The translations under genes and the position numbers were made by a program. Below, piece by piece: positions 34,473 through 43,685 of a stretch of DNA of 64,000 bases. The notes beneath the pieces are model-generated. The model did not search any database. It worked only from the letters and a program-made list of their open reading frames with translations, and had not been told where the DNA came from. Origin of the DNA: Spirochaetota bacterium (GTDB lineage Bacteria; Spirochaetota; UBA4802; UBA5368); contig SCSX01000015.1 of the NCBI GenBank assembly GCA_004297825.1, positions 115,115 through 179,114 of the forward strand. The letters are read 5' to 3'. Each line of letters starts with the position of its first letter. Position 1 is the first letter of the stretch.

Positions 34473-35575
34473 AACTGCCGCATGGTCGAGCCGGGCTCTT
34501 CGCCTTCCAGGCGCGCGAGCTCCTGTAGCAGTTCCTTCTGGCGGGGGGTAAGCTTTTTGGGCACCCTCACGTTGATCTTCACGAGCTGGTCTCCCCTGCC
34601 GTAAGAACCAAGGTAGGGGATGCCGTTCCCCTTGAGCCTGAAAATCTGTCCGTTTTCAGCTCCCGCGGGAATCTTCATTTTGACCTTGTTTCCCATGATG
34701 GTATCGACCTCGATCTCTCCCCCGAGGCAGACCATGGGATACGAAATGTCCACTATGCTCAGGATGTCATTCCCGTGCCGTTCGAACGTCGCATGCTTGA
34801 GGATGTGTATCACCACGTACAGGTCGCCGCGCGGGCCGCTTCCCGGGCCTTGCTCTCCCTCTCCCGCGATTTTCAGCCGGGAGCCCGATTCCACACCGGC
34901 GGGAATCTTGACCGTGATCTTGCGTTTCTTCATCACCAGCCCGTTGCCGCCGCAGGTTTTGCAGGGCGAGCTGATTATCTTCCCTTCCCCGCGGCATTTG
35001 TAGCAGGCCTGTGTTATCGAGAAGAATCCCTGGGTTTGCCGTATCTGTCCCGTACCGTTGCATACCGGGCAGACGATGGGCTTCGAGCCCGCGGCGGATC
35101 CGGACCCGTTGCACGATCCGCATGCCTCGCTGCGGGGGATCTCTATCTGCGCCTCTTTCCCGGTCGCGGCATGCTCGAGATCGATGGTGAGGTCGTACTG
35201 AATATCCGACCCCCTGCGCGGTTTCTTCGTGCGCTGCCGCCCGCTGAAACCCGCACCGAAAAATCCCTCGAAAATATCGCTCAGGTCGAAGTCCCCGAAA
35301 ATATCCGAAAAATCGGTGTACGCCCCGCGGCCGAAACCCTCGAATCCCGCGACGCCCTCGTGGCCGTATTTATCGTACTGCGCGCGCTTTTTGGGATCTC
35401 GTAAAATTTCATACGCCTCGGTCGCTTCCTTGAACTTCTCCTCGGATTCCACGTTTCCCTTGTTGCGGTCGGGATGGAACTTAAGCGCCGCCTTCCTGTA
35501 AGCCTGTTTGATCTCGTCGTCCTGTGCGCTCTTCGAAACGCCAAGTATTTCGTAATAATCCCTTTTATTCGCCAC
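34466..35575 (-). CDS. dnaJ: Chaperone protein DnaJ
   Basis: 369 aa from GTG 35575, which has GGGGGA just before it and starts the conserved ANKRDYYEILGV. Full class A layout: J domain with LKFHPDRN (HPD), a G/F region (about 75-130), four zinc-finger CxxCxGxG repeats (CGSCNGSG, CPVCNGTG, CYKCRGEG, CKTCGGNG, about 140-220), and C-terminal substrate domains. It delivers clients to DnaK. It is last in hrcA-grpE-dnaK-dnaJ; a stem-loop separates it from dnaK. A longer ATG reading from 35617 lacks a ribosome site. Confidence 0.9.
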   Translation of the reverse strand: MANKRDYYEILGVSKSAQDDEIKQAYRKAALKFHPDRNKGNVESEEKFKEATEAYEILRDPKKRAQYDKYGHEGVAGFEGFGRGAYTDFSDIFGDFDLSDIFEGFFGAGFSGRQRTKKPRRGSDIQYDLTIDLEHAATGKEAQIEIPRSEACGSCNGSGSAAGSKPIVCPVCNGTGQIRQTQGFFSITQACYKCRGEGKIISSPCKTCGGNGLVMKKRKITVKIPAGVESGSRLKIAGEGEQGPGSGPRGDLYVVIHILKHATFERHGNDILSIVDISYPMVCLGGEIEVDTIMGNKVKMKIPAGAENGQIFRLKGNGIPYLGSYGRGDQLVKINVRVPKKLTPRQKELLQELARLEGEEPGSTMRQFY

Positions 35576-35617
35576 GTTATCCCCCGGCGTTTTCCACGTG
35601 AAATAATTAATAGGCAA

Positions 35618-35637
35618 GGCGGGCTTCTATGCCCGCC
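35618..35637 (-). promoter_or_regulatory. Stem-loop between dnaK and dnaJ
   Basis: GGCGGGC (35618-35624) pairs with GCCCGCC (35631-35637) around a 6 base loop, in the 77 base gap. Such intercistronic hairpins can lower dnaJ relative to dnaK by partial termination or mRNA processing; there is no clear U tract for full termination. Confidence 0.55.
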
Positions 35638-35652
35638 CTGCCCGCTGTCGTC

Positions 35653-37590
35653 TTACTTCTTGTCGTCGTCCACAACCTCGAAATCGGCGTCTACGACCTT
35701 TTCGTCCTTCGGGCCCTGGGTGCCCGTGGACTCCGAATTCTTTTGCTCCCCTCCTTTATCGGCGGACTGCTCCTGCTGGTGCTGCGCCGCGCCTTCGCGG
35801 TAGATCCGCTCGGCGAACTTGTGGGTCGCCTGCTCGAGCGTGGTCTTCCCCGCACGGATCGCGTTTTCGTCGTCCGATTCCATCGCCTTCCTGAGGTTTG
35901 CTATCTCCGACTCGATCTGCTGGCGCTCCGAGGCGTCAATCTTGCCCTCGTTGTCCTTAATGAGCTTTTCGACCGAGTAGATCATGGAATCGGCCTCGTT
36001 CCGGAGCTCGATCTTGGCGCGGATTTTCTTGTCTTCGTCCGCGTGCGATTCGGCCTCCTTGACCATCTTCTTGATCTCTTCATCGTTCAAGCCGCTGGAG
36101 GACTCTATCCTGATCTTTTGCTCCTTGCCCGTGCCCAGGTCCTTCGCCGAAACGTGCACGATCCCGTTCGCGTCGATATCGAACGTAACCTCGATCTGGG
36201 GAATGCCGCGCGGCGCGGGGGGTATTCCCACCAGGTCGAAGCGTCCAAGGGTCCTGTTCTGGGCCGCAAGCTCCCGCTCGCCCTGGAGCACGTGGATGGA
36301 AACCGCCGGCTGGCTGTCCGCGGCGGTCGAGAATATCTGGCTCTTTCGCGTGGGAATGGTCGTGTTCCTCTCGATGAGCTTGGTCATCACGCCGCCCAGC
36401 GTCTCGATGCCTAGTGACAGAGGCGTCACATCAAGGAGAAGCACGTCATGGACGTCGCCCGCAAGCACGCCGCCCTGAATCGCCGCACCGATCGCGACCA
36501 CCTCGTCGGGGTTCACTCCCTTGTGGGGTTCCTTCCCGAAGATGCGTTTTACCAGTTCCTGGACCGCGGGTATCCTCGTGGATCCGCCGACAAGTATTAC
36601 CTCGTCGATATCGCCCGCCGAAAACCCCGAATCCTCGATCGCCCTCAAGCACGGATCATTGGTGCTCGCAATGAGGTCCTCGACCAGCTGCTCGAGCTTC
36701 GCCCGCGTAAGCGTCATTATCAGGTGCTTGGGTCCGCTCTGGTCCGCGGTAAGGAAGGGTATGTTGATCTCCGCCTGCATTTTATTCGAAAGCTCGATCT
36801 TCGCCTTTTCGGCCCCTTCCTTGAGGCGCTGAAGCGCCATCTTGTCGCTGGCTACGTCGATCCCCGTCTGCTTCTTGAACTCCGCGATCAGCCAGAGCAT
36901 GATGCGCTGGTCGAAGTCGTCGCCGCCAAGATGCGTATTCCCGTTCGTCGCCTTGACCTCGAAAACGCCGTCGCCGAGCTCAAGGATGGATACGTCAAAC
37001 GTCCCCCCGCCAAGATCGTAGACCGCGATCTTCTCATTCTTGTTCTTCTTGTCGAGCCCGTAGGCGAGCGACGCGGCGGTAGGCTCGTTGATGATGCGTT
37101 CCACGTGCAGACCGGCGATCTTACCCGCGTCCTTGGTCGCCTGGCGCTGGGCGTCGTTGAAATATGCGGGAACGGTGATCACCGCCCTCGTGACCGGTTC
37201 GCCAAGGAAATCCTCCGCGGTCTGCTTCATCTTCTGAAGCACCCGCGCCGAGATCTCCTGGGGCGTGAACTCGCCGCCCACGGTCTTCACTTTAACACCG
37301 GCTTTTCCGTCATCCATCACGTTGTAGGAGACCATCTTTATTTCCTGGGGAATCTCCGAATAGCTCCTGCCCATGAACCGCTTTATCGAACGAATCGTAT
37401 TTTCGGGATTCGTTATGATCTGGTTTTTCGCAACCTGTCCTACCAGCCGCTCCCCTTTATCGGTGAACGCGACTATGGAGGGCGTGGTACGCTGGCCTTC
37501 CGAATTCTGTATGACCACCGGTTCCCCGCCCATCATGACAGCCACACATGAATTCGTGGTACCCAGGTCAATTCCGATAATCTTACTCAT
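35653..37590 (-). CDS. dnaK: Chaperone protein DnaK (Hsp70)
   Basis: 645 aa. The ATPase domain starts [16 protein letters not shown] and has the [17 protein letters not shown] phosphate loop and [21 protein letters not shown]; the substrate domain follows from about 390, and an acidic, disordered end ([16 protein letters not shown]) matches the usual DnaK C-terminus. The start has AAGGAGA 9 bases upstream. Third gene of the CIRCE-controlled operon. It also would serve the membrane J-domain protein at 5793-6770. Confidence 0.97.
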   Translation of the reverse strand: MSKIIGIDLGTTNSCVAVMMGGEPVVIQNSEGQRTTPSIVAFTDKGERLVGQVAKNQIITNPENTIRSIKRFMGRSYSEIPQEIKMVSYNVMDDGKAGVKVKTVGGEFTPQEISARVLQKMKQTAEDFLGEPVTRAVITVPAYFNDAQRQATKDAGKIAGLHVERIINEPTAASLAYGLDKKNKNEKIAVYDLGGGTFDVSILELGDGVFEVKATNGNTHLGGDDFDQRIMLWLIAEFKKQTGIDVASDKMALQRLKEGAEKAKIELSNKMQAEINIPFLTADQSGPKHLIMTLTRAKLEQLVEDLIASTNDPCLRAIEDSGFSAGDIDEVILVGGSTRIPAVQELVKRIFGKEPHKGVNPDEVVAIGAAIQGGVLAGDVHDVLLLDVTPLSLGIETLGGVMTKLIERNTTIPTRKSQIFSTAADSQPAVSIHVLQGERELAAQNRTLGRFDLVGIPPAPRGIPQIEVTFDIDANGIVHVSAKDLGTGKEQKIRIESSSGLNDEEIKKMVKEAESHADEDKKIRAKIELRNEADSMIYSVEKLIKDNEGKIDASERQQIESEIANLRKAMESDDENAIRAGKTTLEQATHKFAERIYREGAAQHQQEQSADKGGEQKNSESTGTQGPKDEKVVDADFEVVDDDKK

Positions 37591-37651
37591 GATATTTTCT
37601 CCTTAGTATGAATTATTCAATTTTCCGTTTTCGCGTTTAACACGACGCCCG

Positions 37652-38407
37652 TCATATTTTCGCTTCAGCCGCCCCCTGTTCACGGCAATCGCTTTCGGCC
37701 TGTCCCGGCGACTGCTCCAGGCCTTGTTTGTTCCGCGATGGACGTGTTACCCTCACGCGCGCGCTGCGCACGACGTATTCATCAAGGGCAAATCCCTTCT
37801 GGTAGACCTTGGTGATGGTATCGTGCTCGACATCGCCGCTTTCGGTTATTTCCACGGCTTCGTTCATGCACGGATCGAACTCCTTGTTGAGCGAATCGAT
37901 CTCGTGAACGCCGTATTTTTTAAGCATCTCCTCCATGCGCCGGGAGATCATGGACACCCCGTCGATAAAGGCGCTGTGCGAGGCCGCGAGCTGTTCGGGG
38001 TTGACGCACGCCGCCGCGTCTATCGCCCTCAGGATATCGTCATTGATCTGTATGACATCCACCGCGATGTCCTTGATCGCGAGTTTCCTGTATTCGTCTT
38101 CCGATTTAACCATTCGTTTCTTATAGTTATCGAAATCGGCCTGACGGCGCATCATCAGGTCTTTTAATCCGTTCAATTCCTCGTTTTTTTTCACGAGCTC
38201 CTCTTCCTTCGCCTTGAGGGCTTCTTTCAATGATTTAATTTCCTCGGGCTGTATCGACTGCGTATCCGCAGCCGCGCTGTCCTGCATTCCGGGTTCGGCG
38301 GTCCTGGTAGTATCCGCGGAAGGAGACGGTCCCTCCCCGTTCATCGTCTTTTCTTCTTCTTTGTCAGGTTCGCTCTCCCTTCCATGATTTCGCGGGTGTT
38401 TGATCAT
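37652..38407 (-). CDS. grpE: Nucleotide exchange factor GrpE
   Basis: 251 aa from ATG 38407, preferred because GAGAGGA lies 6-8 bases upstream; the ATG at 38449 overlapping the hrcA stop (ATGA) has no ribosome site. The N-terminal 60 or so residues are acidic and proline-rich, then a long coiled-coil (about 65-125, KSLKEALKAKEEELVKKNEEL) and the GrpE beta-domain ending (VYQKGFALDEYVVRSARVRV). It releases ADP from DnaK. The C-terminal extension after VRVTR is longer than in most GrpE proteins. Confidence 0.9.
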   Translation of the reverse strand: MIKHPRNHGRESEPDKEEEKTMNGEGPSPSADTTRTAEPGMQDSAAADTQSIQPEEIKSLKEALKAKEEELVKKNEELNGLKDLMMRRQADFDNYKKRMVKSEDEYRKLAIKDIAVDVIQINDDILRAIDAAACVNPEQLAASHSAFIDGVSMISRRMEEMLKKYGVHEIDSLNKEFDPCMNEAVEITESGDVEHDTITKVYQKGFALDEYVVRSARVRVTRPSRNKQGLEQSPGQAESDCREQGAAEAKI

Positions 38408-38445
38408 TACGTCCTCTCTTTCGATAGTATTGGCATTCAACGCGG

Positions 38446-39501
38446 TCATTTCGAAAGCTTGGTCAGAAATTCGGAGAAGACCTTGCCCGTGTAGTCGACC
38501 AGGGGAACCACCTTCTCGTAGTCCATCCGCGTGGGTCCGATAATCCCGACCACGCCGACACGCTTATTGCCTATTTTATACGACGACGATACGATACTGC
38601 ACCCCGACATTTCGACCTCTGCGATCTCGTCGCCTATGAGTGTCTGAACGCCGTCCCTTTCCATGGTTCTTTCCATGATACCCTTAAGCAGGTGCTTCTC
38701 CTCTATGAGGTGAAGCAGCGCCCGAAGGCGATCAGCTTCCACCATTTCAGGAATGTGCAGCAGGTTTTCTATCCCGTCGATATACAGGTCCGGCTCCTCC
38801 GTTTCCTGCAGGGCCAGCTCCGCGATATCGAGCGCCATCTGGTGATCGGTATCGCCCGCCCTTTCCTTTCTCAATCGCTCGAAAATGTCCTTTTTAATTT
38901 CATAGAGCGCATATCCGCACAATTCCGACGTAAGGAATTTCGAGTACCGATACAGCTCGTCCTGGGTGAGGCTCGTCGACACGGAAATACGCTTGTTGAT
39001 CACCATGCCGTTTCTCGTAACCATGATGACGAGAATATCATTGGAATCAAGGTGTACGAGCTCGATATGCTTGAGCACGGTGAAATCGGGCCGGGGCGTG
39101 AGCACGATACCGGCGTATCGGGACACCAGTGAAATGGTCTTTGTAATTGAGATAAACATGCGATCGAGCCGGGTTTCGCTTTTTATCAGCTCGTCGCGAA
39201 GTCTTACTTTTTCGTTCATGACGAATTCGTAGGTGTCGAGGAGCGAATCGACGTAGAATCGGTAACCCAGGTCCGTGGGAATGCGACCTGCCGAGGTATG
39301 CGGTTGAAGAAGAAATCCCATTCGCTCCAGGTCGAACATCGTGTTTCGCATGGTCGCCGGTGAAATGGAAAATGAATACTTCTGGACAAACGAGCGCGAT
39401 CCCACTGGCTTCCCGGTGGTTATATATTCATATACTATCGCCCCCAGAACCGCCGATTCACGATCCCCCAGGGTTCTTTCTGGCTTGTTATCCGATGGCA
39501 T
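38446..39501 (-). CDS. hrcA: Heat-inducible transcription repressor HrcA
   Basis: 351 aa. N-terminal winged helix (about 8-85) includes VGSRSFVQKYSFSISPATMRNTMFDLERMGFLLQPHTSAGRIPTD, cut by family-conserved spacing; the rest is the HrcA dimerisation domain ending GVVGIIGPTRMDYEKVVPLVDYT. It binds CIRCE DNA with help from GroEL and represses the operon it heads. The start codon is 21 bases downstream of a perfect CIRCE element, so it represses itself. The first gene of hrcA-grpE-dnaK-dnaJ. Confidence 0.95.
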   Translation of the reverse strand: MPSDNKPERTLGDRESAVLGAIVYEYITTGKPVGSRSFVQKYSFSISPATMRNTMFDLERMGFLLQPHTSAGRIPTDLGYRFYVDSLLDTYEFVMNEKVRLRDELIKSETRLDRMFISITKTISLVSRYAGIVLTPRPDFTVLKHIELVHLDSNDILVIMVTRNGMVINKRISVSTSLTQDELYRYSKFLTSELCGYALYEIKKDIFERLRKERAGDTDHQMALDIAELALQETEEPDLYIDGIENLLHIPEMVEADRLRALLHLIEEKHLLKGIMERTMERDGVQTLIGDEIAEVEMSGCSIVSSSYKIGNKRVGVVGIIGPTRMDYEKVVPLVDYTGKVFSEFLTKLSK

Positions 39502-39521
39502 TGCCTGTTACCCGGTGCTTA

Positions 39522-39548
39522 TTAGCACTCCAACTTATTGAGTGCTAA
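39522..39548. promoter_or_regulatory. CIRCE operator
   Basis: TTAGCACTC-N9-GAGTGCTAA matches the CIRCE consensus in both 9 base arms. It overlaps the transcription start region, so HrcA binding would block initiation. Confidence 0.97.
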
Positions 39549-39549
39549 T

Positions 39550-39578
39550 ATATTAATAAAAAACTTCGTCTCCGTCAA
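39550..39578 (-). promoter_or_regulatory. Sigma70 promoter of the heat-shock operon
   Basis: TTGACG (39578-39573) and TAATAT (39555-39550) on the minus strand have a 17 base spacer, immediately before CIRCE. Confidence 0.8.
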
Positions 39579-39614
39579 GTCAAAATAATATTATTGTTTA
39601 TAATAAGAAGGGGA

Positions 39615-40436
39615 TTATTCGCTTTTTTCGGATTTTTTATCTTTTTTGTCTTTGTCTTTTTCGTCGGCTTCCATCCTCGCCCTGAGCGCATCGATGGTAT
39701 TCTTAACCTTGTTCGCTTCGTCGGTTTCCGAGAACAATATCAATATTTTCCTGAGCACGGCGAGAAACTCGAGCGATTTCAGCATATCCCCGGGGACCTT
39801 TGTGGATTGCTCGTACTTGTTCCGGTACTGTTGCGCCACATCCCTGAGGCTGGACCTGCAAATCCTCATGAGCTCCTGGCGTTCACGGAAGAACTCCGTG
39901 CGCGGATCGCGGTATTTCTGTATATCGGAAAAATTGATGACGTTCTTGGTTATCACCGCCACCCGTGCGTTGAGATCGACGAAGGACCACTTCCACTTGG
40001 AGGTCTCGCCGATTTTTTCGATGAGCGTGGAAAGGACATAGTGAAGTCGCTTGATGAAATCCAGCCATTGCTTCGGGCTTATCCTGTCGAGCGCCTGGAG
40101 ATAGTCCTCGTTCTCCTTGAGCGACCTGTCGATCTGGTTCCCCACGAGATCTTCCATCTTCTGGAGAACATTTATAAATTCCTTGCGCGCGTTCTTGAGG
40201 CTGTTCTCATTCTTAAAATTCATTATTTCAAGCGACGCGTCGCTCATGTTCAATTCAAGCGAAATTATCTTCAACAACTCGAGCACGGACTCGATCACGT
40301 AATAGGCCTTGATACGGGGCAGCTCTTTCTGCTTTTTCTGAAGCTCGGTGATGTGTTTGTACGAAGCCTCCTTGTCGGTCTTGAGATCCTTTACGTACTC
40401 GTTGTATGCGGTTTTGTCTGATTTTGATATTGGCAT
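39615..40436 (-). CDS. Hypothetical helical cytoplasmic protein
   Basis: 273 aa, no signal or membrane helix. It is mostly alpha-helical and charged, opening with a coiled stretch (TDKEASYKHITELQKKQKEL) and ending in an extreme Lys/Asp/Glu tail (ADEKDKDKKDKKSEKSE). A W-rich middle (SKWKWSFVDLNARVAVITKN) is the most conserved-looking section. I do not recognise a family. Stop is 37 bases beyond the heat-shock promoter, so the gene is transcribed toward hrcA and could even add read-through, but nothing ties its role to heat shock. Confidence 0.6.
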   Translation of the reverse strand: MPISKSDKTAYNEYVKDLKTDKEASYKHITELQKKQKELPRIKAYYVIESVLELLKIISLELNMSDASLEIMNFKNENSLKNARKEFINVLQKMEDLVGNQIDRSLKENEDYLQALDRISPKQWLDFIKRLHYVLSTLIEKIGETSKWKWSFVDLNARVAVITKNVINFSDIQKYRDPRTEFFRERQELMRICRSSLRDVAQQYRNKYEQSTKVPGDMLKSLEFLAVLRKILILFSETDEANKVKNTIDALRARMEADEKDKDKKDKKSEKSE

Positions 40437-40445
40437 CTCTGGCGC

Positions 40446-40604
40446 CTATGCGTAGGTATCTACTTGCTCGCCCCGACCTTCTTCACGCCTGGGTGCCGGT
40501 TCCGGGTTATCCCTGGGCGTCTTTTCCGGCTGCTGCGCGCCGGAACCTTCGGGACTGAATCCCCTCGTGATCACATCGGGTCCACTTATATTTTGAACTT
40601 CCAT
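40446..40604 (-). CDS. Small proline-rich protein
   Basis: 52 aa from ATG 40604 (MEVQNISGPDVITRGFSPEGSG), followed by a P/E/R-rich tail. No domain is recognised. It sits 9 bases before the 39615 gene and shares its direction, so it could be a leader cistron. Its ribosome site (GGACGG) is weak; the call rests on position and the open frame, with moderate doubt. Confidence 0.4.
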   Translation of the reverse strand: MEVQNISGPDVITRGFSPEGSGAQQPEKTPRDNPEPAPRREEGRGEQVDTYA

Positions 40605-40688
40605 TTTCGCCGTCCGGGAACATAACCTTATCAAGTATATGCCCCCGAGCGGGGAAAAGTCAAAGGCTTTTTTCTGGACCCTGGGTTC

Positions 40689-41450
40689 TTACGCGGTGGT
40701 TCCGCCGTCGACCAGGACTACCTGCCCCGTGATAAAACCGGCGGCGTCGGAGCACAGGAAGAGCGTGGGATGTACCACGTCCATGGGCTCCGCAATCCTG
40801 CCCATCGGCACCGTTTTTACAATCTGGTCGTATATATCCTTGTTTGACCAGAACGGCTTGCTGAAATCCGTTCTTACCATCCCGGGGGCGACCGCGTTTA
40901 CCTGCACATTGTACGCCGCCAGCTCAAACGCGAGTACCCTGGTAAGCATTTCGATACCCGCCTTGGCTATCCCGTAGATGCCCATCGCGGGAGATGCCTT
41001 TCTGCCGGCGATCGACGAAATGCTCACGATCTTCCCGTACTTCTGGTCTCTCATGATGCGCGCCGCGCGCCGGGAACAGAGAAAGGTCCCGGTGAGGTTC
41101 GATTCCATTATCTTCTGCCAGCTTGCAAGTTCCGCGTCGGCGATCGAAGGGGTAATAAGGTTCATCCCCACGTTATTGATCAGTATATCCACCCTTCCGA
41201 ACCGGTCCAGGACCGCGGCAAACAACGAATCGACGTCCTCCTCCTTTGCTATATGAGCCTGGACGGTGAGGAGCGAGTCGCCCCCTCCAAGGGACGCGGC
41301 AGCGGCATCCAGGCCTTCCTTCTTGCGCCCGCATACAACAACCTTCGCCTTCTGTTCAAGCAGTGTCCGCGCTATCTGGAGCCCTATGCCCCGGCTGCCG
41401 CCCGTAACCACCGCGACTTTTCCTTCGAGCCCGTAATTCATTCCCGGCAT
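40689..41450 (-). CDS. Short-chain dehydrogenase/reductase (FabG-like)
   Basis: 253 aa, classical SDR. NAD(P) motif VVTGGSRGIGLQIA at the N-terminus, NNVGMN, catalytic Ser in VSISSIAGRK, and YGIAKAG with the Tyr-Lys pair, ending with AGFITGQVVLVDGGTTA. These are the marks of 3-oxoacyl reductase-like enzymes, but the substrate is not certain. Start ATG 41450 has GGAGGA 8 bases before. It is a stand-alone gene upstream of the 40604 small gene, with no fatty-acid genes nearby. Confidence 0.85.
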   Translation of the reverse strand: MPGMNYGLEGKVAVVTGGSRGIGLQIARTLLEQKAKVVVCGRKKEGLDAAAASLGGGDSLLTVQAHIAKEEDVDSLFAAVLDRFGRVDILINNVGMNLITPSIADAELASWQKIMESNLTGTFLCSRRAARIMRDQKYGKIVSISSIAGRKASPAMGIYGIAKAGIEMLTRVLAFELAAYNVQVNAVAPGMVRTDFSKPFWSNKDIYDQIVKTVPMGRIAEPMDVVHPTLFLCSDAAGFITGQVVLVDGGTTA

Positions 41451-41673
41451 GATTCGTTCCTCCGCGCATTATTCTACGTGAATGCTGCTTTCGCACGCCC
41501 GGCAGAGCTTAATGTCATCCAAGGTCAACTGCCGCATTCGCCCCGATGACGGTTCCGCGAATTTCATAATTTTTTCTTGAAATTTGCATTTCCCCGGGAG
41601 ACAACTGTACAGGACCCCGGCCGGGAAAATCAAGCATTTCTATCCCGGACGCGAAGGAATAACCGGATACGAC

Positions 41674-42198
41674 ATGAAAAAAAAGCCAGCGATCCTCCTT
41701 GCCGTTTTCTGTTCCGCCCTTGCGCTATTCGCCGTTCCGGCCGTCCCGGATGAAAAATCGATTCCATTGTACGAGGAGGATGGAGCTTATTGGAAGGATT
41801 TGATGAACGATGCATCGATCGCAAAGAGGAACCAGCTGTACGCCGGGTTCGTCGCCTACAGGGAGCGGCTTTACGATCTTTCCGGTGAAAGTTTCAAGGC
41901 AAGCCTTTCCGCGAACCCTTCGCTCGGGTCAATCCGCGGCATATCCTGGTACTTTGTGGGGAAATGCTTTTTCCAGCAGGGAAAATATACCGAAGCCCTG
42001 GAGCAGTTCGCCCTGTTGAAGCCTCTGGATATGGGAACATTCAGCTTCATCAAGCATTGCGCGCTCATTAACTCCGCGATTGCCTGCCAGAGAATGAAAG
42101 ACATCACAAAATGCCGGGAATTTTTGCAGATCGTGATTTCAGGCGATGCGGACAAGCGCTACAAAGACGCTGCGCTGGATGTTCTCAAGGCCTTGTAA
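41674..42198 (+). CDS. Exported TPR-like protein
   Basis: 174 aa. A signal peptide (MKKKPAILLAVFCSALALFAVPAVP) is followed by two to three tetratricopeptide-like helical hairpins (LYAGFVAYRERLYDLSGESFKASL and ISWYFVGKCFFQQGKYTEALEQFALL). I do not recognise a named family. The upstream frame is longer but non-protein-like; ATG 41674 opens the signal peptide, with a weak ribosome site. It is isolated, followed by a bidirectional hairpin. Confidence 0.7.
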   Translation: MKKKPAILLAVFCSALALFAVPAVPDEKSIPLYEEDGAYWKDLMNDASIAKRNQLYAGFVAYRERLYDLSGESFKASLSANPSLGSIRGISWYFVGKCFFQQGKYTEALEQFALLKPLDMGTFSFIKHCALINSAIACQRMKDITKCREFLQIVISGDADKRYKDAALDVLKAL

Positions 42199-42204
42199 TA
42201 AAAC

Positions 42205-42227
42205 CGGCGGGGTATGACGCCCCGCCG
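42205..42227. terminator. Bidirectional hairpin between convergent genes
   Basis: CGGCGGGG / CCCCGCCG (8 bp) with a 7 base loop lies just after the 41674 stop and before the ugd stop. No U-tract follows on either strand, so a terminator role is only likely. Confidence 0.45.
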
Positions 42228-42269
42228 ATCAAGATCTGACCAGTCGCCGCCTCGTCGCGGCAAATGGCC

Positions 42270-43592
42270 TTACACCCTGCCGATCGAATAGTATTCGAAT
42301 CCCATTTCCCTCATCTTCAGCGGGTCATAGACATTGCGTCCGTCGAACACCACCGGGGATTTCAGGTGTGCTTTGATTTTTTCATAGTCAGGTTTTCGGA
42401 ACTGGTTCCACTCCGTGAGCAGCAGCAGTGCGTCGGCCCCGTCGAGCACATCGTACGAATTCGCGATATATTCGATATTTGAAGCGCCGATAATCGATTT
42501 CGCCACATCCATGGCAACGGGATCGTGCGCCTTGAACCGGGCGCCGTGCTCCCTGAGGATATTGATGATATCGATGGAGGGGGCTTCGCGCATGTCATCG
42601 GTCTGGGGCTTGAATGCGAGTCCCCACACGGCGAATGTCTTTCCCTTTACGCTGCCATTGAAATGTTCGAGCACCTTCCCCGCGAACAGGGCGCGCTGCC
42701 TTTTGTTCACCTCTTCGACGGCGCTCAATATTTTCGCGTCGAGACCGTGCTCCTTGAGCGTATAGATGAGCGCTTTAACGTCCTTGGGGAAACACGACCC
42801 CCCGTACCCAAGCCCCGCATACAGGAATGCCGACCCGATACGTGAATCCGACCCGATCCCGCTGCGGACGCTTTCTATGTCGGCGCCGGCAATTGTGCAC
42901 AGGTGCGCAAGCTCGTTCATGAAACTTATCCGCGTGGCGAGCATCGCGTTCGCCGCGTACTTGGTCAGTTCCGCCGAATGCACGTCCATAACCAGGACTC
43001 GGTTGCTGCTCCTGGTAAATGTTCCGTAAAGCTCCTTCATGAGCTCGCCTGTGCGGACGTTGTCGGTTCCGATAATTATGCGGTCCGGTCTCATGAAATC
43101 CTCGAGGGCCGCACCCTCTTTCAAAAATTCCGGATTCGATACCACGTCGCATTCGAGGTCGGTCCGGCCCCGGTTGGCCAGCTCTTCCATGATGGCCGCC
43201 TTCACCTTGTCGGCGGTCCCCACGGGGACGGTGGATTTATTTACGACGATGAGGTAGCGCTCCATGGTACGGCCTATTTCACGTGCGACGGTGAGGACGT
43301 GCTGCAGGTCCGCAGACCCGTCCTCGTCGGGAGGGGTTCCCACCGCGATGAACACGAAGAGCGAATCTGCGAGTCCGTCCTGGAGTTTTTTCGAAAACTG
43401 CAGCCTTCCCCCGCCGACGTTGCGCTTGACGATCTCTTCGAGACCGGGTTCATATATCGGGATAATGCCTTTTTTCAGCTTCTCAATTTTCTTTTCGTCG
43501 ATGTCGACACACCAGACATCGTTTCCCATTTCGGCGAAACAGGCTCCCGTCACGAGGCCCACATATCCGGAACCCACCACAGTTACTTTCAC
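42270..43592 (-). CDS. ugd: UDP-glucose 6-dehydrogenase
   Basis: 440 aa. NAD-binding GSGYVGLVTGACFAEMGNDVWCVD opens the protein, TVPVGTADKVKAA and LAHLCTIAGADIESV lie in the middle, and GLGYGGSCFPKDVKAL carries the catalytic Cys (near 265). C-terminal SFDAR-type features (VWGLAFKPQTDDMREAP) complete the fold. It oxidises UDP-glucose to UDP-glucuronate. The neighbouring epimerase gene (93 bases away) uses its product, so together they feed UDP-galacturonate or related sugars to envelope polysaccharide. Confidence 0.92.
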   Translation of the reverse strand: MKVTVVGSGYVGLVTGACFAEMGNDVWCVDIDEKKIEKLKKGIIPIYEPGLEEIVKRNVGGGRLQFSKKLQDGLADSLFVFIAVGTPPDEDGSADLQHVLTVAREIGRTMERYLIVVNKSTVPVGTADKVKAAIMEELANRGRTDLECDVVSNPEFLKEGAALEDFMRPDRIIIGTDNVRTGELMKELYGTFTRSSNRVLVMDVHSAELTKYAANAMLATRISFMNELAHLCTIAGADIESVRSGIGSDSRIGSAFLYAGLGYGGSCFPKDVKALIYTLKEHGLDAKILSAVEEVNKRQRALFAGKVLEHFNGSVKGKTFAVWGLAFKPQTDDMREAPSIDIINILREHGARFKAHDPVAMDVAKSIIGASNIEYIANSYDVLDGADALLLLTEWNQFRKPDYEKIKAHLKSPVVFDGRNVYDPLKMREMGFEYYSIGRV

Positions 43593-43685
43593 ACACGCCT
43601 CCAGTATTAGGTTGATACAGGCACTGCTGTCAGAATCGCAAATAACTCAGATGCGATTCATTACGTCAAGCCGGTTTTTAAGCGA

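Noticed and set aside
36448..37551. Plus-strand frame of 367 codons opposite dnaK
   Set aside because: A known shadow frame of dnaK genes; no coding features of its own.
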